Assembly (NCBI GenBank): GCA_905234475.1
Contig: CAJOHX010000031.1
Location: forward strand, 1 to 34,391
Source of the DNA: an uncultured Bacteroidales bacterium
Lineage (GTDB): Bacteria; Bacteroidota; Bacteroidia; Bacteroidales; UBA932
Length of the DNA: 34,391 nt
Direction of reading: 5' to 3'
Shown piece after piece: positions 13,848 to 21,828 of this stretch; the first letter of the stretch is position 1, and every line of letters begins with the position of its first letter. The notes beneath the pieces were generated by a model that did no database searches, was not told where the DNA came from, and worked only from the letters and a program-made list of their open reading frames with translations. A program made the position numbers and the translations under genes.

Positions 13848-15065
13848 ATGGCCTACCAAGAAGTAACTAAAACCAGCTATGGCAGCCGCCTGGGCAGCTC
13901 CCTGAAGGGGATCGGTTCCGGCCTGCTGCTGTTCGTTCTCGCGACCGTTCTGCTGTGGTGGAACGAAGGCCGCGCAGTCAAAACGGCAAAAATGCTTAAG
14001 ACCGCCGCCACCGAATGTGTGGACGTCGCGGATGTCTCCCGTGTGGATCCCGCCCTCAACGGCAAGCTGATCCACGCCACCGCCCTTGCCAAGACCGATG
14101 AGACCCTCACCGATCCCGACTACGGCATCTCTGTGGCTAACGCCATCTGGCTGCGCCGCAGCGTTGAGTATTACCAGTGGGTGGAGCACTCCACCTCCGA
14201 GACCAAGGACAAGATCGGCGGCGGCCAGGAGACGGTTACGACCTATACCTATTCTCGCGAATGGGTGGGCTCCCCGGTCAACTCCAACAATTTCCATGAT
14301 CCGGACTACCAGGGTGTCAACAGCACCCGCCTGGTGGTGGAGGACAACAGCCTCCGCGCCGAGAAGGTCAGCTTCGGCGGCTATACCCTGCCGAATTCGC
14401 TGGTCAACGCCATCCCGGCCCGCGACCCTGTGGCCCTGCCTGCAGAGCTCGCTGACAACAGGACTTCCTACGTGGATGACAACGTCCTCTACTATGGCGA
14501 GGATCCCAACAACCCCGCGGTCGGTGACGTCCGCGTGACCTTCACCCAGGGTACCGGCGGCGACGCCTCCATCCTGGCCCAGGTGGTCGGCGACACCTTC
14601 GAGTCCTACAAGCACAAGAACGGCAAGAGCCTCATGGTCCTGTCGATGGGTGTGCACTCCATGGAGTCCATGTTCGAGAGCGAGAAGGCCGCCAACAAGG
14701 CGATCCTGTGGCTGCTCCGCATCCTCGGCATCGTACTGGTGATCGCTGCCCTGCGCATGATGTTCAGCATCGTGGTCACCATCCTCAAGGTTCTCCCTCC
14801 GCTGGCCAAGGTCGGCGAGCTGGGCATCAACCTCGTGACCGCCGTGGTCGGCTTCATCTGGTCGCTGCTCGTGATCCTCATAGCCTGGGTGGTGTACAGG
14901 CCGGTGCTGGCGATTGTGCTGGCCGTGGTCATCGTCGCCCTGGTCGTCTTCCTCATCAAGAAGAGCAAGGCTGCACCCGAGCCGGCTCCCGCCGCTGCCC
15001 CGGCAGCGCCCGCCGCTCCTGCGGCACCGGAAGTCCCGGAGGCCCCGAAGACCGATGCAGAATAG
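13848..15065 (+). CDS. TMEM43-family membrane protein
   Basis: 405 aa. One membrane segment lies near the N-terminus (GLLLFVLATVLLWWNEGR, about 25-42). A large extracytoplasmic domain of about 230 residues follows, then three C-terminal membrane segments (AILWLLRILGIVLVIAAL, LVTAVVGFIWSLLVILIAWVV, PVLAIVLAVVIVALVVFLI). This topology and the NEGRAVKTAK and FESEKAANKAILWLLR motifs match the TMEM43/LUMA family (DUF1625), which is shared by bacteria and animals. The tail is rich in Ala and Pro (APEPAPAAAPAAPAAPAAP). The bacterial function is unknown. It leads a four-gene operon with secreted proteins, which suggests an envelope role. Confidence 0.85.
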   Translation: MAYQEVTKTSYGSRLGSSLKGIGSGLLLFVLATVLLWWNEGRAVKTAKMLKTAATECVDVADVSRVDPALNGKLIHATALAKTDETLTDPDYGISVANAIWLRRSVEYYQWVEHSTSETKDKIGGGQETVTTYTYSREWVGSPVNSNNFHDPDYQGVNSTRLVVEDNSLRAEKVSFGGYTLPNSLVNAIPARDPVALPAELADNRTSYVDDNVLYYGEDPNNPAVGDVRVTFTQGTGGDASILAQVVGDTFESYKHKNGKSLMVLSMGVHSMESMFESEKAANKAILWLLRILGIVLVIAALRMMFSIVVTILKVLPPLAKVGELGINLVTAVVGFIWSLLVILIAWVVYRPVLAIVLAVVIVALVVFLIKKSKAAPEPAPAAAPAAPAAPAAPEVPEAPKTDAE

Positions 15066-15072
15066 TCTTCGC

Positions 15073-16425
15073 ATGAAGAAATTGCTAATCCTTGGGCTGG
15101 CGGCTCTGATGCTGCCGGCCCTTGTCGCTTGCGGCGGCGGCCCTCAGAAAGCCGGCGGACAGATCAAGTGGGAGGACGACAACCTGCTGGCTGTCGCGTT
15201 CCTGGGTTATTACGATTCCTTCGGCGCGTTCGAGAATTCCCCCTCGTACGTGTCCCTGACCAAGGCCTTCCCGCAGATTGTGGAGGCGGCGCAGGTCGAG
15301 GCCGGTATCGGCCGCGAGCTGTATCTGGTGGTCCCGCGCGACCCGATGGCGACGCTTGCCGTCGACGAGGACGGGGAGTACGTCACGGACGACAACCGCC
15401 GGGTGTTCTACCGCAGCGAAGAGGGCAAGCCGGTGCTGATCCTCAACAACTGGTACGAGGAGAACAGCCTGGTGGTCTGCACGGACAACGAAGGCCGATC
15501 GACCCTCTATACCCCCGGGATTGACGACAGGGGTACCCTGAAAGTTCCGAAGGACGATTCCGTGCTGGATATCTCCCTGCCGATGCCCAAACCGCTGGAA
15601 GGCTACACCTTCTTTGATTACGGCGACGACGGCGACGGCCACGATTTCGGCATCCGCCTCAGCCTGAAGGCGGGCCAGCCCATCCTGACCAGCTCGGCCG
15701 CCCCGCTGACGTACTTCGGCTTCGACGAGGACTCCATCGTGGAGGCCGACGGGGACAAGGTCTTCAGCGGCATCAACGGCCTGTGCAAGGGCGTGTTCCT
15801 CGGCACCATCGGGCAGGACTACAACCCCGTGGCCTGTGTGGTGATGGAGGACGGTTCCGTCAAGACCTGCGGTATCTTCTACGCCATGCAGCACGGCGAG
15901 CCCGCACTGGGTGCCGCCCTGCCGGGCTTCAAGGACGTGACCGGCCTGGAGAGCGGCGGGGGCGGACTTGTGGACCTGGGCGACGGCGATTCGTTCTACG
16001 AATACGTGACCATCTATGCCCTGGACGCCCGTGGCGGCCGCACGGAGCTCCCGTATTTCCTGGATGGCGGCATCTATTATGGCCGGGACGACGAATACAT
16101 CTACGAGATCTCCCTCACCCCCGAGTGGCGTTACAACGTGCTCTGCATCAGTCGGGAGGATTATTCCCCGCACGAGGGCTATTCCGGCTCCTTCATGGAG
16201 ACGGAGTGGGAAGAAGACCACCGCGAGTACACCTTCCGCCGCGAACACTGCATGTTTATCGGCGACGAGGGCTTCGAGTATGACTATAAACCCCTTACGG
16301 GCAGCTGCAAGGTCCTTGTCCGCGGCATGGTTTATGAAATGGAATTGTCCGGCTCGGATGTCCTTCCTTCCGGGCTGAGGATTCAGAATGAAAATGATTT
16401 GGAGGAATCGATCTATGCGGATTAA
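15073..16425 (+). CDS. Lipoprotein of unknown function
   Basis: 450 aa from MKKLLILGLAALMLPALVAC, an ideal lipoprotein signal with lipobox LVAC and Cys20. The mature protein is acidic, rich in Gly and aromatic residues, with many short beta-like segments (for example VLILNNWYEENSLVVC, IRLSLKAGQPILTSS). I recognise no domain. A start 18 nt upstream (MQNSLR) is possible, but the chosen ATG gives the cleaner signal peptide. It lies 7 nt after the TMEM43-like gene and overlaps the following gene by 11 nt, so it is part of that operon. Confidence 0.7.
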   Translation: MKKLLILGLAALMLPALVACGGGPQKAGGQIKWEDDNLLAVAFLGYYDSFGAFENSPSYVSLTKAFPQIVEAAQVEAGIGRELYLVVPRDPMATLAVDEDGEYVTDDNRRVFYRSEEGKPVLILNNWYEENSLVVCTDNEGRSTLYTPGIDDRGTLKVPKDDSVLDISLPMPKPLEGYTFFDYGDDGDGHDFGIRLSLKAGQPILTSSAAPLTYFGFDEDSIVEADGDKVFSGINGLCKGVFLGTIGQDYNPVACVVMEDGSVKTCGIFYAMQHGEPALGAALPGFKDVTGLESGGGGLVDLGDGDSFYEYVTIYALDARGGRTELPYFLDGGIYYGRDDEYIYEISLTPEWRYNVLCISREDYSPHEGYSGSFMETEWEEDHREYTFRREHCMFIGDEGFEYDYKPLTGSCKVLVRGMVYEMELSGSDVLPSGLRIQNENDLEESIYAD

Positions 16426-17566
16426 ATGGTTTATGACCGCCGCCCTCGCGCTCTGCGCGGCGGTGTCCGGGCTTGCGCAGGACGAGTCTGCCGTGCGCGG
16501 GACCCTGGATCCCGACAACAACCTGGTGACCGACGAGAACGGCTACCGTTATCAGTATGTGGAAGGCCTGAAGCTGGAGCTCTGTGCGGGTGGCCGCTAT
16601 TCCGGTACGGTCAACCTTCCCCGGACGCTGGTCGTCGGGGGCAAGGAACTCGAGGTAGCGGGGATCGCCGCGGACGCCTTCCGGGACAACAAGGATGTGA
16701 CCGATGTCAACTATGACCGCTCGGAGCAGTACGTGGGCCCGTCGGCCTTCTACCGCAGCGGCATCCATTATTATTGGGACAACCGTTACGGTCTGCCGCA
16801 GTATATCTATCCCAGTGATGATTTCTCGCTGTTCGTGCTCCAGGATAAGGTCGAAGAGTACGAACGGTATGAGCCCCGATGGATGTTCTTCAAGCACAAT
16901 TATGCGCCGCTGACCTTCAAGGAAGACCACATGGATGAGGACTCATACCAGTGGGGCTACAGCCCCTGGAATGCCGAGCGGATGCAGGGCGTGCTCTTTG
17001 AGATGCCCGTGGAGGCTTCCGTCAAGAAGGCGATGTTCCGCGGCTATGACGCGCAGGAGGTCGTCGGGCTCGTGATGGATTGCCGCTTCGCCGCGTTCCA
17101 CCGTTTCCCGCCGTTCAGCCGCTGGAAGTGGGGCGAGACGACGCAGACGATGGGCGCCACGCTCGAGAAGCAGATGGAGACCCGCTATGACCGCACGCTC
17201 CGCCGGTCCCGCTACATCGGCAACCTCCGCGAGGAGGACGGCCGCGTGGGAATCTTTGAGTTTGAGCCGAAGGATGGTCAGGCGATGTTCGTGATCGCCT
17301 GGGTCGTCGGCGGCAAGGTCAAGGCCACTTACGTGCAGACGACGGAGATCGATCCCCGCGAAGGGGAATACAGTGTCTGGAACGTCGACGACGACGGCGA
17401 ATACGGGATTCCCGACCTGCTGTGCGTGGCTTTCGACCTCCACGACAATGTGATCCTCTTCTTCAACCACAATGCCCCCGAGAGCGTGAATATCTATGCC
17501 CTGCGCCAGCAGGGCGACCAGCTGCAGCGCTTCGGCGAGGACCAGTGGTACAGGTATGTAGACTAA
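16415..17566 (+). CDS. Secreted protein of unknown function
   Basis: 383 aa from the ATG at 16415, with a Sec signal peptide (MRIKWFMTAALALCAAVSGLA, cut before QDES). An ATG at 16388 would bury the signal behind extra residues, so it was not used. Residues about 25-90 (VTDENGYRYQYVEGLKLEL, GTVNLPRTLVVGGKELEVAG) resemble the start of BspA-like or LRR_5 folds; the stretch IAADAFRDNKDVTDVNY supports a single LRR-like unit. The rest is unrecognised, with aromatic-rich beta segments. It may read or bind the same target as the neighbouring lipoprotein, but that is inference from the operon only. Confidence 0.65.
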   Translation: MRIKWFMTAALALCAAVSGLAQDESAVRGTLDPDNNLVTDENGYRYQYVEGLKLELCAGGRYSGTVNLPRTLVVGGKELEVAGIAADAFRDNKDVTDVNYDRSEQYVGPSAFYRSGIHYYWDNRYGLPQYIYPSDDFSLFVLQDKVEEYERYEPRWMFFKHNYAPLTFKEDHMDEDSYQWGYSPWNAERMQGVLFEMPVEASVKKAMFRGYDAQEVVGLVMDCRFAAFHRFPPFSRWKWGETTQTMGATLEKQMETRYDRTLRRSRYIGNLREEDGRVGIFEFEPKDGQAMFVIAWVVGGKVKATYVQTTEIDPREGEYSVWNVDDDGEYGIPDLLCVAFDLHDNVILFFNHNAPESVNIYALRQQGDQLQRFGEDQWYRYVD

Positions 17567-17584
17567 TCTTTTAATAACACAGAT

Positions 17585-18376
17585 ATGAAACAGCTTGCAC
17601 TCAGGGCGCTCGCCCTGGCCGTAATGATGGCGGTCGCCATCCCTTGCGGCGCCCAAAAGAAAATCAAGGACGGGGAAGGCACGTACAAGTACCCCGACGG
17701 CAAAGTTTATTCCGGTATGTGGAAGGGAGGCGTGCCGCATGGAGAAGGCACGATCACCATGCCCAACGGGGAGAGCTATACCGGGATGATGCAGGACGGC
17801 AAGAAGAACGGCCATGGCGTCTATCTCTACGAAGGCGGGGACAAGTACGACGGGGAGTGGGTGAACGACATGAAGAACGGCAACGGCGTCTTCACCTGGT
17901 CGACCGGCGACAAGTACGAAGGTCATTTCACCAACGGGGAGATGGACGGCTTCGGCACCTACACCGCGGAGGCGGGCTATTCGTATTCCGGCGACTGGAA
18001 GGAGGGCATCTGGGAAGGCCACGGCATCTTCATCCGTTCGGACGGGGAGAAGTATGACGGCGAATGGGTCGCCGACATGCGCTGCGGCCACGGCGTCCTG
18101 ACGGATTCCGACGGCAAGCTCCTCTATGACGGCGAATGGAAAGAGGGCGAAAAGAACGGCTTCGGCGTCGGCCATTCCATCGACGGGTCCGAGTACACCG
18201 GCGAGTGGGTGGCCAACAAGAAGGAAGGCAAGGGCGTCCAGATCTACTACAACGGCAAGAAATACGACGGCGAGTGGAAAGCCGACAAGCCCCACGGCCA
18301 GGGCACGATGTACGACGCCAAAGGCGAAGTCATCCATTCCGGCCAGTGGTCTGAAGGTGAATTCGTCGGGGAATAA
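17585..18376 (+). CDS. Secreted MORN-repeat protein
   Basis: 263 aa. A signal peptide (residues 1-23, ending IPCGA) is followed by ten consecutive MORN repeats of 23-24 residues with the pattern G-x-G-x-Y/F-x-x-x-x-G-x-x-Y-x-G-x-W (for example GHGVYLYEGGDKYDGEW, GKGVQIYYNGKKYDGEW). MORN repeats form an elongated beta meander that binds lipids or proteins. The whole mature protein is repeats, so it has no enzymatic domain. It is 18 nt after the previous gene and ends the operon, facing lgt tail to tail. Confidence 0.9.
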   Translation: MKQLALRALALAVMMAVAIPCGAQKKIKDGEGTYKYPDGKVYSGMWKGGVPHGEGTITMPNGESYTGMMQDGKKNGHGVYLYEGGDKYDGEWVNDMKNGNGVFTWSTGDKYEGHFTNGEMDGFGTYTAEAGYSYSGDWKEGIWEGHGIFIRSDGEKYDGEWVADMRCGHGVLTDSDGKLLYDGEWKEGEKNGFGVGHSIDGSEYTGEWVANKKEGKGVQIYYNGKKYDGEWKADKPHGQGTMYDAKGEVIHSGQWSEGEFVGE

Positions 18377-18380
18377 GCCA

Positions 18381-18400
18381 TTCCCGGGTTTGCCCCGGCT
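18381..18400. repeat. Degenerate palindrome between convergent genes
   Basis: Arms CCGGG and CCCGG around the loop TTTGC copy the geometry of the repeat at 124-150 but with shortened arms. It lies between the stops of the MORN gene and lgt. It may be a decayed repeat or a weak terminator. Confidence 0.4.
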
Positions 18401-19280
18401 ACTGCTTCACTGAGTGGGCGTAGTGGGTGGGCTCTTTCTTAACCGGCTGCGGGTGTACGACCGCGGCCGGTTTTTTTGCCTTGGCGGCATAGACCAGTAG
18501 GGCGATGCCGGCGATGATGAAGGGGATGGAAAGGAGCTGGCCCATGTCCAGGAGCATCGTCTGCTCGAACTCGACCTGCGGCTCCTTGATGAATTCGATC
18601 AGGAATCGGGCGCCGAAGCAGCCCACCAGGAAGAAGCCGAAGAAGAATCCGCGGTGGACCTTGTCCAGCTTGTTCTTATAGACCCAGACCATGATCAAGC
18701 CCAGCAGCAGGTAGGAGAAAGCCTCGTACAGCTGGGTAGGGTGCTTGGGCTCCGTCTCGCCACGCAGTTCGAAGACAAAACCCCAGGGGAGGGAGGTCAC
18801 GTTGCCGTAGATCTCGGAATTGAACAGGTTGCCCAGGCGGATCATGCAGCCGGCGAAGGCCACCGTGATGCACAGGCGGTCCAGGATCCAGAGGAAATCG
18901 AAATCGTTCTTCCTGCCGTATTTATGAACAAACCACCACATGGCCAGCAGCAGGGCGATGGCGCCTCCGTGGCTTGCCAGGCCGCCCTTCCAGGGCATGA
19001 AGATCTCCCAGAAGCCCTGCCAGGAGCCGAAATAGTAGTCCGGCTGGTAGAAGATGCAGTGGCCGAGCCGGGCGCCCACGATCGTGGCGATCAGCAGGGT
19101 GAAGAGCAGCGGGTCCATGAGCTTGGTGTCCACCTTCTCGCGGGTGAAAAACCACTTGAAGAGGTACCAGCCGATGACAAAGCCCGATACGAACAGCAGG
19201 CCGTACCAGCGTATTTCGAGGGATCCGAGGCGGAGAAGGATGGGGTTGACGTGCCAGTGGATGTATAACAAAAGATTCAT
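18399..19280 (-). CDS. lgt: Phosphatidylglycerol-prolipoprotein diacylglyceryl transferase
   Basis: 293 aa. Lgt transfers diacylglycerol from phosphatidylglycerol to the lipobox cysteine of prolipoproteins. Signature segments are WKGGLASHGGAIALLLAM, MIRLGNLFNSEIYG, KHPTQLYEA and FGARFLIEFIKEPQ, with about seven membrane segments between. The start at 19280 (MNLLLYIHWHVNP) is used because it follows the promoter box and matches the family. The C-terminus has a soluble tail (AKAKKPAAVVHPQPVKKEP). The window holds at least four predicted lipoproteins that would be its substrates. Confidence 0.97.
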   Translation of the reverse strand: MNLLLYIHWHVNPILLRLGSLEIRWYGLLFVSGFVIGWYLFKWFFTREKVDTKLMDPLLFTLLIATIVGARLGHCIFYQPDYYFGSWQGFWEIFMPWKGGLASHGGAIALLLAMWWFVHKYGRKNDFDFLWILDRLCITVAFAGCMIRLGNLFNSEIYGNVTSLPWGFVFELRGETEPKHPTQLYEAFSYLLLGLIMVWVYKNKLDKVHRGFFFGFFLVGCFGARFLIEFIKEPQVEFEQTMLLDMGQLLSIPFIIAGIALLVYAAKAKKPAAVVHPQPVKKEPTHYAHSVKQ

Positions 19281-19298
19281 AATCCTTTCAATTATGGT

Positions 19299-19330
19299 GC
19301 AAAGATAGCACAATTTTTGCATATCTTTGC
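19299..19330. promoter_or_regulatory. Divergent lgt / TolC-gene promoter region with symmetrical -7 boxes
   Basis: GCAAAGATA (19299-19307) and TATCTTTGC (19322-19330) are exact reverse complements. Each contains a TAnnTTTG box: the minus one serves lgt (start 19280) and the plus one the TolC-like gene (start 19344). Both leaders would be very short. Confidence 0.6.
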
Positions 19331-19343
19331 GCGCATTTTGGTT

Positions 19344-20804
19344 ATGAGAAAGATATTATCGTTAGTAGTATCCATCCTTCTCCCCATGATCGCCCTGGCG
19401 CAGGAGGCCGACACGACGGAGGCCCCGACGCTGCTCTCCCTGGAGGACGCGCTCCGGATTGCGCTGAGCGAGAATGCGTCTGTCAAAGTGGCAGACCAGG
19501 AGATCGAACGGGTCGGATACGCCCGCAAGGGCACCTACGCATCCCTATTCCCGCAGATCAACGGGTCGGGGTCCTATCAGCGGACCATCAAGAAGCAGGT
19601 GATGTACATGGATTTCGACATGAGCGCGCTCGGTGGCGGCGGTCGCGGCGATGATGCCTCCGGCGCCGGCGCATCCGGCGGGTCCGGTGGATCCGGCAGC
19701 AAGAGCGGCGGCGGCATCGAGGTGGGCCGGTGGAACACCTGGTCCGCAGGCGTGAGCGCCAGCATGCCGCTGGTCAACGCCCAGCTCTGGCAGAACCTGC
19801 GGATCTCCGATCAGGACGTGGAGCTGGCCGTCGAGAAGGCCCGCAGCTCGCGCCTCGAGACGGTCAACCAGGTCAAGCAGGCCTTCTTCGCCTGCCTGCT
19901 GGCCCGCGAGGCCTTCGAGGTGTATAAATCGGCCTATGAGAACGCCCTGGATAACTACGAACAGATCGAGCGCCGCTACAACGCGCAGCGCGCTTCGGAG
20001 CTGGACCTGACCCGGGCCAAGACCACGCTCTCCAACGCCATCCCCAACGTCTACGACGCCGAGAGTTCGATGATCCTGTCCCTGTGGCAGCTCAAGGCCG
20101 TGATGGGCGTGGACCTGGACAGCAACATCGACGTGGCGGGGGCGCTGGGCGATTATGCGGACCACATGCTCTATGACCTGCACGCCAGCGAAGAGCTCTC
20201 GCTGGAGGACAACTCCACGATGCGCCAGCTGGCCATCCAGGCCGAGCAGCTTGCGAGCGCGATCAAGGTTCAGCAGTACGCCTTCCTGCCGTCGCTTTCG
20301 CTGTCCTTCAACTACAGCCTCAATGCGATGGCCAACGACTACAAGTTCAGCGAATACAACTGGTCCCCGTATTCCTTCGTGGGCCTGAGCCTGTCGGTGC
20401 CGATCTTCTCCGGCGGCCAGCGGCTCAACGCCGTGCGGCAGAGCCGCGTGCAGGCGCAGGAACTGGAAGTCCAGCGCGCCAACACCGAGCGCCAGCTGAA
20501 GATCTCCATCCGGCAGTACCTCAACAGGATGGAGACGGCGATGAAGAGCTACAGCTCCGCGCTGAGCGCCGCCGAGACGGCGCAGAAGGCCTACGACATC
20601 GCCTCCAAGTCCTACAACGTCGGCCGCAGCACGCTGACCGACCTCAACGACGCACAGCTCGCCCTCACGCAGGCGCAGCTCGGCGTCTCGCAAGCCGTGT
20701 ACAACTTCGTCGTGGCCAAGGCCGGCCTCGAGGGGACCCTGGGCGCCGATTTCATCGACGACCAGGGCAATGTCCAACTGAATAAAACCTACAGCAATGA
20801 ATAA
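19344..20804 (+). CDS. TolC-family outer-membrane efflux protein
   Basis: 486 aa. The signal peptide MRKILSLVVSILLPMIALAQ is followed by LSLEDALRIALSENASVK, the usual TolC start. Two repeats of long helices with beta segments follow, including FVGLSLSVPIFSGGQRLNAV and the closing DLNDAQLALTQAQLGVSQAVYNFVVAKAGLEGTLG, both family landmarks. It forms the outer-membrane channel of a tripartite pump. Between residues about 95 and 125 there is an unusual Gly/Ser-rich loop (GGGGRGDDASGAGASGG). It overlaps the adaptor gene by 8 nt. The start at 19344 follows the promoter box. Confidence 0.93.
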   Translation: MRKILSLVVSILLPMIALAQEADTTEAPTLLSLEDALRIALSENASVKVADQEIERVGYARKGTYASLFPQINGSGSYQRTIKKQVMYMDFDMSALGGGGRGDDASGAGASGGSGGSGSKSGGGIEVGRWNTWSAGVSASMPLVNAQLWQNLRISDQDVELAVEKARSSRLETVNQVKQAFFACLLAREAFEVYKSAYENALDNYEQIERRYNAQRASELDLTRAKTTLSNAIPNVYDAESSMILSLWQLKAVMGVDLDSNIDVAGALGDYADHMLYDLHASEELSLEDNSTMRQLAIQAEQLASAIKVQQYAFLPSLSLSFNYSLNAMANDYKFSEYNWSPYSFVGLSLSVPIFSGGQRLNAVRQSRVQAQELEVQRANTERQLKISIRQYLNRMETAMKSYSSALSAAETAQKAYDIASKSYNVGRSTLTDLNDAQLALTQAQLGVSQAVYNFVVAKAGLEGTLGADFIDDQGNVQLNKTYSNE

Positions 20805-21828
20805 GCATATCTTGATGGCGGCGGCCCTGTGCGCACTGCTGTGCGCTTCCTGCGCGCCGCGCAACAACGCTTCCGCCCCGCCCTTCCCGATGAAGGATCC
20901 CAATGCGGTGCCGGTCGTCACCGTGACCGCTGCCGTGCGGCAGCAGGTTTCCCAGGATGCCGTGTACTCCGCGACCGTCCAGGCCAATGCGGTCAACAAC
21001 ATCGCCCCGCTGAGCAGCGGGCGTATCCAGAAACTCAACGTGGAGGTCGGCGACTTCGTGTCCGCCGGGCAGATCCTCGCCGAGATGGACCGCGTCCAGC
21101 TGGACCAGGCCGAGCTGCGCCTGCGCAACGACGAGACCGAACTCGCCCGCGTGAAGCAGCTCTTCGCCGAGGGCGGCGTGTCGCAGTCGGACTACGAGGC
21201 GCTCGAGCTGGCCTTCAAGGTGGCCAAGAGCAGCTACGACAACCTCCTCGAAAACACGATCCTGCGCGCTCCGGTGGGCGGTGTCGTCTCCGCACGCAAC
21301 TACGACCGCGGTGACCTCTACGCCATGGCGCAGCCCATCTATACCGTCCAGCAGATCACCCCGGTCAAGCTCCTGGTCCCCATCTCGGAGACCGACTACA
21401 CCCGCGTGAAACGCGGCGACAAGGTGAGCCTGACGGCCGACGCCCTGCCGGGCAAGACCTACAGCGGCAGCATCGTCCGCGTGTATCCGACGATGGACGC
21501 CGCCTCGCACACCTTCAACGCGGAAGTGCGCGTGGCGAACACCAACCGCGAACTGCGTCCCGGCATGTATGCCCGGGTCACGGTGGACTTCGGCGCGCGG
21601 GAGAGCATCGTCGTCCCGGATGCGGCCGTGCTCAAGCAGCAGGGTTCCGGGCAGCGCAACGTGATCGTTCTCACGCCCGACAACACCGCCGAGATGCGGC
21701 TTGTCACCGTGGGACGCCATTTCGGCACCAGCTATGAGATCCTCTCCGGACTGGAGGAGGGCGAGCAGGTGATGACGGGCGGCCACACCAACCTCAAGGC
21801 AGGCGATAAAGTGGAGGTCCGGCGATGA
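20797..21828 (+). CDS. RND efflux periplasmic adaptor (membrane fusion protein), lipoprotein
   Basis: 343 aa. A lipobox (LCASC, Cys19) anchors it in the inner membrane. The lipoyl-like half-motifs are SSGRIQKLNVEVGDFVSAGQ and ILRAPVGGVVSARNYDRGD, flanking a short coiled-coil hairpin (ELARVKQLFAEGGVSQSDYE). A beta-barrel domain and a membrane-proximal domain follow (RPGMYARVTVDF, SGLEEGEQVMTGG). It links the RND pump to the TolC-like channel. It overlaps the upstream gene by 8 nt and the downstream gene by 4 nt (ATGA). Confidence 0.95.
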   Translation: MNKHILMAAALCALLCASCAPRNNASAPPFPMKDPNAVPVVTVTAAVRQQVSQDAVYSATVQANAVNNIAPLSSGRIQKLNVEVGDFVSAGQILAEMDRVQLDQAELRLRNDETELARVKQLFAEGGVSQSDYEALELAFKVAKSSYDNLLENTILRAPVGGVVSARNYDRGDLYAMAQPIYTVQQITPVKLLVPISETDYTRVKRGDKVSLTADALPGKTYSGSIVRVYPTMDAASHTFNAEVRVANTNRELRPGMYARVTVDFGARESIVVPDAAVLKQQGSGQRNVIVLTPDNTAEMRLVTVGRHFGTSYEILSGLEEGEQVMTGGHTNLKAGDKVEVRR

